Source: an uncultured Agathobaculum sp.
GTDB taxonomy: Bacteria; Bacillota; Clostridia; Oscillospirales; Butyricicoccaceae
Assembly: GCA_944376955.1 (NCBI GenBank)
Contig: CALWEB010000159.1
Location: 1-11,577 of the forward strand
Length of the DNA stretch: 11,577 bases
Reading direction: 5' to 3'
A program made the translations under genes and the position numbers. Of the stretch, positions 6,924 to 11,577 are shown piece by piece (positions within the stretch are counted from its first letter, which is position 1; each line of letters starts with the position of its first letter). The notes beneath the pieces were generated by a model. The model was not told where the DNA came from, ran no database searches, and was given only the letters and a program-made list of their open reading frames with translations.

Positions 6924-7502
6924 ATGGAACTTTTGAAAGAACGAATCAGGAAAGACGGCGTCATTAAAGAGGGAAATGTGCTGAAGGTGGACAATTTCCT
7001 CAACCATCAGATGGATATTGAGCTGTTTAACGAGATCGGCAAGGAGTTTAAGCGGCGCTTTGCCGACGTCAAGATCGACAAGATCCTGACGATCGAGGCC
7101 TCCGGCATCGGCATTGCGGCGATTGCGGCGCAGTATTTCAATGTGCCGGTGGTGTTCGCCAAAAAGTCGCAGTCGATTAATCTGGACGGCACCATGCTGT
7201 CCGCACCGATCGAATCGTTTACCCACAAGCGCAAGTATGAGGTCATTGTGGCCAGCCGGTTTTTGCAGCCGGGGGAAAATGTGCTGATCATTGACGATTT
7301 CCTCGCCAACGGCTGCGCGGCGATGGGTCTGTGCCAGATCATCGAGGCGGCGCACGCCAATGTTGCGGGCATTGGTATCGTGATCGAAAAGGGCTTCCAG
7401 TGCGGCGGCAAGATGCTGCGCGAAAAGGGGCTGCGCGTCGAGTCGCTGGCGATCGTGGATGGCATGGATGCGGAAACCCAGACCGTGCGCTTCCGGGACT
7501 GA
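6924..7502 (+). CDS. xpt: Xanthine phosphoribosyltransferase
   Basis: This 192-residue cytoplasmic enzyme joins xanthine to PRPP to give XMP and diphosphate, feeding salvaged xanthine into guanine nucleotide synthesis. Its length is close to the 194 residues of Bacillus Xpt. MELLKERIRKDG and VLKVDNFLNHQ at the N-terminus, LTIEASGIGIAA (about 55-66) and the PRPP-binding loop VLIIDDFLANG (120-130) are diagnostic of this family rather than of hypoxanthine-guanine or adenine phosphoribosyltransferases. The ATG at 6924 has AAGGAAG at 6908-6914; an in-frame ATG at 6873 overlaps the likely -10 and is rejected. A strong terminator follows, so unlike the B. subtilis xpt-pbuX operon the permease gene here has its own promoter. 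Confidence 0.93.
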   Translation: MELLKERIRKDGVIKEGNVLKVDNFLNHQMDIELFNEIGKEFKRRFADVKIDKILTIEASGIGIAAIAAQYFNVPVVFAKKSQSINLDGTMLSAPIESFTHKRKYEVIVASRFLQPGENVLIIDDFLANGCAAMGLCQIIEAAHANVAGIGIVIEKGFQCGGKMLREKGLRVESLAIVDGMDAETQTVRFRD

Positions 7503-7512
7503 ACTAAAATAC

Positions 7513-7541
7513 ACAAAACCGGCTGTTGCAGCCGGTTTTGT
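7513..7541 (+). terminator. Rho-independent terminator after xpt
   Basis: A perfect 13-bp stem (7513-7525 and 7529-7541) has a TTG loop, and T-rich bases occupy the descending arm and the sequence after it. It lies 10 nt after the xpt stop. The rest of the 236-nt gap, up to the pbuX promoter, shows no gene and no riboswitch that I can recognise. Confidence 0.8.
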
Positions 7542-7663
7542 CCTTTGCAGCAAGGTGGACGCGGCGGCAGCTTGCGTCAAACAAGACAAGAGAAGGCACT
7601 TTGATGAGCGGTCTGTTGGCTTATTTGTAGAAAATGCGGGTTTAGGGCAAAAAAACAGCAAAA

Positions 7664-7679
7664 GCAGGTGGGAGCCTGC
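7664..7679. promoter_or_regulatory. Inverted repeat over the -35 region of pbuX, possible operator
   Basis: GCAGG (7664-7668) and CCTGC (7675-7679) are complementary around a 6-base centre. The repeat covers the position where the -35 hexamer of the pbuX promoter would fall (7669-7674), as a repressor site would. The arms are short, so chance is possible. Confidence 0.3.
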
Positions 7680-7688
7680 GCCGGTTTT

Positions 7689-7697
7689 TGTTATAAT
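7689..7697 (+). promoter_or_regulatory. Extended -10 promoter of pbuX
   Basis: TGT followed by a perfect TATAAT (7692-7697) forms an extended -10 element. The -35 position at 17-bp spacing (7669-7674, TGGGAG) is poor, as is common with extended -10 promoters. Transcription would start near 7704, leaving a leader of about 36 nt. Confidence 0.65.
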
Positions 7698-7739
7698 AAA
7701 AACGCTTCATTTCACAAAACGGTAAGCAGGGAGGATAAA

Positions 7740-9173
7740 ATGGAAAAAGAAAAGCAGCAAAACGGTGCGGCGTCGGAAAAGAAGTTTTTCGGCCCATATG
7801 ACTTTCTTGCCAAGCTGCCGCTGGGGCAGGCGATTCCGCTGGGCCTTCAGCACGTGCTGGCAATGTTTGTGGGCAACTTAACGCCCATCCTGATTATCAC
7901 GAGCGCGTGCGCCGCGATGAGCGACGCGGAGCAGTTTGCAGCGATTCAGGTATCGCTGTTGCAGAACGCGATGCTGATTGCAGGTATTGTAACGCTGGTG
8001 CAGCTGTTTGCCATCGGGCCGATCGGCGGCAAGGTGCCGATCATCATGGGCACTAGCTCGGGCTTCATCGGCGTGTTCCAGAGCGTGGCCAACGTCATGG
8101 GCGGCGGCATTCTGGCCTACGGCGCAATGATGGGTGCCTCTATCATCGGCGGCCTGTTTGAGGGCGTGCTGGGCTTCTTCCTCAAGCCGCTGCGCCGGTT
8201 TTTCCCCGCGGTCGTGACCGGTACGGTCGTGCTGTCCATCGGCCTGTCGCTCATTAGCGTGGGCGTTGCCTCGTTCGGCGGCGGCTCGGGCGCCAAGGAT
8301 TACGGCTCGGTCGAAAACCTGCTGATCGCACTGGCGGTGCTGGTGGTCATCCTGATCTTCAAGCACTGCACCAAGGGCGTACTCAGCTATTCGTGCATTC
8401 TGCTGGGCATCATTTTCGGCTATGTGCTGTGCGCGGTGCTGCCGCTGTTCCTGTCCCCGACCGGCGTGACCGCCGATGGCGTGGAGTACACCAAGGCTTG
8501 GGTGCTCAACTGGGACAAGGTGGCGCAGGCCAGCTGGTTTGCCGTGCCGGAGATCATGCCGGTGCCGATTGTGTTTGACGTGCGTGCGATTGCGCCTGTC
8601 ATGATCATGTTCATCGTCACTGCAGTCGAGACCGTGGGCGATATTTCGGGCGTGATGGAAGGCGGCATGGGTCGCGAGGCGACCGACAAGGAACTGTCCG
8701 GCGGTATCATCTGCGACGGCCTCGGTTCTTCCTTCGCTGCCATCTTCGGCGTGCTGCCCAACACCTCGTTCAGCCAGAACGTCGGTCTGGTCACGATGAC
8801 CAAGGTTGTCAACCGCTTCGCGCTGGCGTGCGGCGCGGTGTTCCTCATCCTGTGCGGCCTGTTCCCCAAGCTGGCGGCGGTTGTGTCCATCATGCCGCAG
8901 AGCGTGCTTGGCGGTGCGGCGGTCATCATGTTCTCGTCGATCGTCATGAGCGGTATCCAGCTCATCACCCGTGAGCCGCTGACCGCGCGCAGCATGACCA
9001 TCGTATCCGTGGCGCTCGGTCTGGGTTACGGCCTCGGCGCGAACAGCGCGGTGCTGGCCGGCCTGCCGCAGGCAGTGCAGCTGGTGTTCGGCGGTTCGGG
9101 CATCGTCCCGGCGGCATTCGTTGCTATCGTGCTGAATACCTTGCTGCCCAAGGAGAAACCGGCAGAAAACTAA
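7740..9173 (+). CDS. pbuX: Xanthine permease, NCS2 (nucleobase:cation symporter-2) family
   Basis: This 477-residue integral membrane transporter imports xanthine with a cation. The fold is the NCS2 one (14 helices in known members). Key residues of the purine branch are all present: His38 in LGLQHVLAMF, Glu297 in ETVGDISGVMEGGMG, Asp326 in ICDGLGSS and the Gln346-Asn347 pair in SFSQNVGLVTMTK. The QN pair separates xanthine/urate carriers from uracil carriers; urate or mixed specificity remains possible. The ATG at 7740 has AGGGAGG at 7728-7734. Context supports xanthine: xpt lies upstream and a xanthine dehydrogenase subunit gene lies further downstream. A bidirectional terminator 15 nt after the stop isolates the gene. 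Confidence 0.9.
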   Translation: MEKEKQQNGAASEKKFFGPYDFLAKLPLGQAIPLGLQHVLAMFVGNLTPILIITSACAAMSDAEQFAAIQVSLLQNAMLIAGIVTLVQLFAIGPIGGKVPIIMGTSSGFIGVFQSVANVMGGGILAYGAMMGASIIGGLFEGVLGFFLKPLRRFFPAVVTGTVVLSIGLSLISVGVASFGGGSGAKDYGSVENLLIALAVLVVILIFKHCTKGVLSYSCILLGIIFGYVLCAVLPLFLSPTGVTADGVEYTKAWVLNWDKVAQASWFAVPEIMPVPIVFDVRAIAPVMIMFIVTAVETVGDISGVMEGGMGREATDKELSGGIICDGLGSSFAAIFGVLPNTSFSQNVGLVTMTKVVNRFALACGAVFLILCGLFPKLAAVVSIMPQSVLGGAAVIMFSSIVMSGIQLITREPLTARSMTIVSVALGLGYGLGANSAVLAGLPQAVQLVFGGSGIVPAAFVAIVLNTLLPKEKPAEN

Positions 9174-9188
9174 GGTTTTGTGAAACGA

Positions 9189-9221
9189 AAAAGCTCCTCC
9201 GCGTGAAGCGGAGGAGCTTTT
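9189..9221. terminator. Bidirectional terminator between pbuX and the MATE gene
   Basis: A perfect 14-bp stem (9189-9202 and 9208-9221) has a GTGAA loop. A and T runs flank the GC-rich core, so it can work on both strands. It lies 2 nt beyond the end of the convergent transporter gene. Confidence 0.93.
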
Positions 9222-9223
9222 CT

Positions 9224-10573
9224 CTACCCGTTTGCCGTGCCGTAATGATATACGCCGCGCAGGCGGATCAGATAGCGGATGGAAACCGCAATGCCGAGCA
9301 GCTCGGCGGCGGGGACAGCCAGCCACACGCCGATTTCACCCAGCAGCAGGGGCAAAAGCAGCAGCATCCCAACCAGAAACACCAGCGTGCGCGCAAATGA
9401 AATAATGGCGGACACGCGGCCGTCCGAAAAAGCGGTGAAGAGGGACGACGCGAAAATGCTCACGCCCATGAACAGGAAGGAGACGGCGTAAATCGGGAAG
9501 CCCTCAATCGTGATGGCGAATACATGGCTGCCGGCATCGGTGAACAGCATCAGGCACGGCCGGATGACCATAAGCGAAAGCACGGTGCAGAACACTGAGC
9601 AAAAGAGGACAAAACCGATGCAATAGCGGAACAACCGCCGCAGCTGCGGCGCGTCCTGCGCCCCGTATTTGTAGCTGAACACAGGCGCGACACCCATGGA
9701 AAAACCGAAAAACACCGCGGTAAACACAAACTGGAAGTACAGCACGATCGTGATGGACGCCACGCCGTCCTCGCCCCAGTAGTGCAGGAAAATCAGGTTG
9801 AACAGGTAGGTTGTGATGGCGTTTGCGATGTTGGTCACCATCTCGGACGAGCCATTGGCGCAGGCGAACAGCAGCATCCGTCCGTCCACGCGGGGACGGA
9901 CGAAAAACAGTGTGCCGCGCCGGTTGCAGGCGAAAAAGATCAGTCCGGCCACGGCGGGCACAAGGTAGCCCAGCCCGGTGGCGACCGCTGCACCCGCAAT
10001 GCCCCAGTGCAGGCGCGCGATGAACGCATAGTCCAGCACGATGTTGGTCAGGCCGCCGCCCACGGTCGAAACCAGACCCAGTCCGGGATGGCCCGCTGTG
10101 ATGAACAGCGTCTGGAATGCGGTTTGCAGGAAAAACGCGGGTGAAAACAGCAGCAGGATGCGCGCATAGGTGCGGCACAGATCGAACTGCGCCGCGCTTG
10201 CGCCGAGCGCATGGATGATGGGGTCAAGTGCGAAGATGCCGATCAGAAAGAACAAAAGGCTGATGGCAACCGACACGACCAGCAGAAAAGAAAAGTTGCG
10301 CCGTGCCTTGTCCTCCTCGCCTTCGCCCAGCTGCCGCGCGATAATTGCACTGCCGCCCGAGGCGAGCATGATACCCAGCGCCATTTCCAGACAGTTGAGC
10401 GGATAGGTCATGTTGACAGCGCTCAGTGCCAGCGTGCCGACATAACGCGAGATAAACATTCCGTCCACGATGGTATACATGGACAGAAAAACCATCATAA
10501 TGATATTGGGCAGCGCAAATCGCATCAGCGAGGGCAGGGTAAACTGCCGCGCCAGCGCATTATTTTCCGGCAT
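9224..10573 (-). CDS. MATE family multidrug/toxin efflux transporter
   Basis: This 449-residue membrane protein belongs to the MATE family, whose members export drugs or metabolites in exchange for Na+ or H+. About 12 hydrophobic segments in two halves are visible. Family signatures are PNIIMMVFLSMYTIVDGMFI near the N-terminus and MLASGGSAIIARQLGEGEEDKARRNF, the conserved loop after helix 2. The second half repeats the pattern with GFSMGVAPVFSYKYGAQ. The ATG at 10573 has GAGGAGG 9 nt upstream; the frame opens further upstream but that part overlaps the repressor gene and has no better start. The start lies 14 nt inside the end of the MarR gene, so the two are co-transcribed, as in the mepR-mepA arrangement of Staphylococcus. 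The substrate is unknown. Confidence 0.9.
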   Translation of the reverse strand: MPENNALARQFTLPSLMRFALPNIIMMVFLSMYTIVDGMFISRYVGTLALSAVNMTYPLNCLEMALGIMLASGGSAIIARQLGEGEEDKARRNFSFLLVVSVAISLLFFLIGIFALDPIIHALGASAAQFDLCRTYARILLLFSPAFFLQTAFQTLFITAGHPGLGLVSTVGGGLTNIVLDYAFIARLHWGIAGAAVATGLGYLVPAVAGLIFFACNRRGTLFFVRPRVDGRMLLFACANGSSEMVTNIANAITTYLFNLIFLHYWGEDGVASITIVLYFQFVFTAVFFGFSMGVAPVFSYKYGAQDAPQLRRLFRYCIGFVLFCSVFCTVLSLMVIRPCLMLFTDAGSHVFAITIEGFPIYAVSFLFMGVSIFASSLFTAFSDGRVSAIISFARTLVFLVGMLLLLPLLLGEIGVWLAVPAAELLGIAVSIRYLIRLRGVYHYGTANG

Positions 10574-11000
10574 GACCGCGCACCTCCTCGTCCAGCCGTT
10601 CCACAAAGGCAAGGTTGCACTCAATGAAAATATCGGTCAGTGGCTGCCCAAGTGAGCGCAGCGCGCTCGATTCGATCTCGTACAGTTCGTGCAGGCAGCT
10701 GTCGGCGTAGGCGCGGCCAGATTCGGTCAGGCAGACAACCTTCTGCTTGCTGCCGGGCAGCGGCTCAAAGCTGATGTAACCCAGCCGCTCCAGCTCCTTG
10801 ATGACCGTGTTGACCGTCTGCTTGGGGATGAGCCACTCGTCCGCAATCTGCTTTTGTGTGCATTTGCGCGATTGTCCCAGCGCGTAAAGCGTCATCATGG
10901 TGTTGTAGCTCATGCCGTGCCGCTTGGCCCAAGTGCGGTATAGCTCGGTCATTTTGCAGATGCAGGTGTTGAGCTGCTCCATTTTGGCGCGCAGTTCCAT
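10560..11000 (-). CDS. MarR family transcriptional regulator
   Basis: This 146-residue winged helix-turn-helix protein most likely represses its own operon and the MATE efflux gene until a ligand binds. Residues about 32-100 hold the DNA-binding domain: YNTMMTLYALGQ, CTQKQIADEWLIPKQTVNTV (recognition helix), IKELERLGYISFEPLPGSKQK (the wing) and VVCLTESGRAYA. The N- and C-terminal helices would form the dimer interface. The ATG at 11000 has a GGAGGGAG sequence shortly upstream. Its upstream region carries two related inverted repeats around a good promoter, which fits autoregulation. The inducer is not evident; a purine is possible because xanthine genes lie on both sides. Confidence 0.9.
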   Translation of the reverse strand: MELRAKMEQLNTCICKMTELYRTWAKRHGMSYNTMMTLYALGQSRKCTQKQIADEWLIPKQTVNTVIKELERLGYISFEPLPGSKQKVVCLTESGRAYADSCLHELYEIESSALRSLGQPLTDIFIECNLAFVERLDEEVRGHAGK

Positions 11001-11016
11001 AGGACACTCCCTCCGA

Positions 11017-11057
11017 TAGTCCGAATTCGGATTATAGTATAGTACGGTTTCGGACTA
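11017..11057. promoter_or_regulatory. Two candidate MarR operators over the marR-MATE promoter
   Basis: The first site contains the perfect 12-bp palindrome TCCGAATTCGGA (11020-11031). The second, AGTACGGTTTCGGACT (11042-11057), is an imperfect palindrome with the same half-site AGTCCGAA. The outer halves TAGTCCGAA (11017-11025) and TTCGGACTA (11049-11057) are exact inverted copies. One site falls in the promoter spacer and one just after the -10. Confidence 0.7.
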
Positions 11058-11064
11058 AAGTCAA
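11036..11064 (-). promoter_or_regulatory. Promoter of the marR-MATE operon
   Basis: On the minus strand, TTGACT (11059-11064) is a near-consensus -35 and TATACT (11036-11041) a near-consensus -10, 17 bp apart. Transcription would start near 11029, in the first palindrome. Confidence 0.78.
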
Positions 11065-11102
11065 GCCGGAAAATGCGAGCGCGCTTTCTGTGGAAAAATC
11101 GT

Positions 11103-11116
11103 GGAAAGCGCTTTGG
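11103..11116. promoter_or_regulatory. cre-like site (CcpA) over the -35 region of the xdh-type gene
   Basis: GGAAAGCGCTTTGG contains the perfect palindrome AAAGCGCTTT, the core of the optimal Bacillus cre site TGAAAGCGCTTTCA. It overlaps the -35 box of the divergent gene, a position that would repress. No CcpA gene is in this window, so this is inference from the sequence. Confidence 0.45.
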
Positions 11117-11140
11117 AAAAGCTGCTTTCTATGGTATAAT
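11112..11140 (+). promoter_or_regulatory. Promoter of the xanthine dehydrogenase-type gene
   Basis: A perfect TATAAT (11135-11140) preceded by TGG gives an extended -10. TTTGGA (11112-11117), 17 bp upstream, is an acceptable -35. The leader to the start codon would be about 90 nt. Confidence 0.72.
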
Positions 11141-11236
11141 GACTGCAAAGCAGACCGAAAAGGAACCATGACGGCAGGGCGGCTGCGTACAGCCAAACGC
11201 CGGAATGGCAGGATACGGGAAAATGAGGACGGAAGG

Positions 11237-11577
11237 ATGGGAAAGGTGCTTTCGATCAACCAATATGTACGGGCGCAGAGCCTGGACGAAGCATATACAC
11301 TTTGCCAGAAGAAAAATAATGTGGTGCTGGGCGGCATGTTGTGGCTCAAGATGCACCGGCGGCCGGTTGGCACGGCGATCGACCTGTGCGACTTGGGACT
11401 GGACAAAATTGAGGAAACCGAAACCGAATACCGCATTGGTGCGATGGTGCCGCTGCGTGCGCTCGAGTTGCACGAAGGCTTTGCAACACTCACGCAGGGC
11501 GCAATGGAGGAAGCCGTTAAGCACATTGTCGGCGTGCAGTTCCGCAACTGCGCAACGCTCGGCGGCAGCCTGTGGGG
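11237..11577 (+). CDS. FAD-binding subunit of a xanthine dehydrogenase/molybdenum hydroxylase (XdhB/CoxM type), N-terminal part
   Basis: The frame runs from ATG at 11237 off the window end, giving about 113 residues. The family subunit carries FAD and passes electrons from the molybdenum subunit via Fe-S clusters to NAD+. Visible are INQYVRAQSLDEAYTLCQ, the usual opening; VVLGGMLWLKM (about 29-39), in the place of the first FAD-binding loop; and VGVQFRNCATLGGSLWG at the end, the place of the second loop (RNxATxGG). The loops suit the M-subunit family, but Met-Leu-Trp in the first one departs from the usual GGTDL wording, so the exact substrate (xanthine or another purine) is open. TGAGGA at 11224-11229 is the ribosome binding site. 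An in-frame ATG at 11168 would add 23 Arg-rich residues and is less likely. Confidence 0.8.
   Translation, partial: MGKVLSINQYVRAQSLDEAYTLCQKKNNVVLGGMLWLKMHRRPVGTAIDLCDLGLDKIEETETEYRIGAMVPLRALELHEGFATLTQGAMEEAVKHIVGVQFRNCATLGGSLW

Noticed and set aside
7878..9326. Open frame of 482 codons on the minus strand opposite pbuX
   Set aside because: The translation is very rich in His, Arg, Gln and Asp with no recognisable domain, as expected of the antisense of a GC-rich membrane protein gene. pbuX on the plus strand has all family motifs, a ribosome binding site and a promoter.
11168..11236. ATG at 11168 as start of the xanthine dehydrogenase-type gene
   Set aside because: It adds 23 mostly Arg, Gly and Asn residues not typical of the family, while ATG 11237 has a better-spaced ribosome binding site and gives the normal N-terminus.

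Overview
The window is GC-rich DNA from a Firmicute. Strong AGGAGG-type ribosome binding sites, a spore cortex-lytic (SleC-type) gene group, an ECF sigma factor and a xanthine salvage set point to a spore-forming clostridium of high GC content, perhaps an Oscillospirales/Ruminococcaceae-type gut anaerobe. That placement is inference from gene content and base composition only. I see no rRNA, tRNA, CRISPR array, insertion sequence or phage gene. No intergenic gap exceeds 300 bases; the two largest, about 235 bases each, precede the xanthine permease gene and the xanthine dehydrogenase gene.

Layout: (1) 1-449, the 3' end of a UDP-sugar 6-dehydrogenase (WecC type), closed by a strong terminator. 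(2) 571-2573, an ECF sigma factor overlapping by 4 nt a large multi-pass membrane protein that is probably its anti-sigma partner. (3) 2672-3850, a membrane-anchored PpiC/parvulin foldase with its own good promoter. (4) 6308-3895 on the minus strand, three tightly packed genes: a SleC-like N-terminal domain protein, a SpoIID-like domain protein with three peptidoglycan-binding modules, and a small two-module peptidoglycan-binding protein. The first two are in the same reading frame, separated by one TGA, with a Shine-Dalgarno sequence at the end of the first. (5) 6346 to about 6810 on the minus strand, the in-frame 3' remnant of an asparagine synthetase gene. (6) 6924-9173, xpt and pbuX (xanthine phosphoribosyltransferase and xanthine permease), each with its own promoter and terminator. 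(7) 11000-9224 on the minus strand, a MarR-type repressor gene overlapping a MATE efflux transporter gene. (8) 11237 to the end, the start of a xanthine dehydrogenase FAD-binding subunit, divergent from the MarR gene.

How the genes fit together: xpt, pbuX and the xdh-type gene all concern xanthine (uptake, salvage to XMP, oxidation). The MarR/MATE pair sits between them and its promoter region carries two related inverted repeats, so it is probably autoregulated; a link to purines is only suggested by position. The xdh-type promoter carries a cre-like (CcpA) sequence over its -35 region. The peptidoglycan genes look like spore cortex hydrolysis functions arranged as separate polypeptides.

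I did not find a clearly undescribed system. The points most worth following up are the split SleC-like gene, the MarR operator layout, the cre-like site at the xdh promoter and the asnB remnant.
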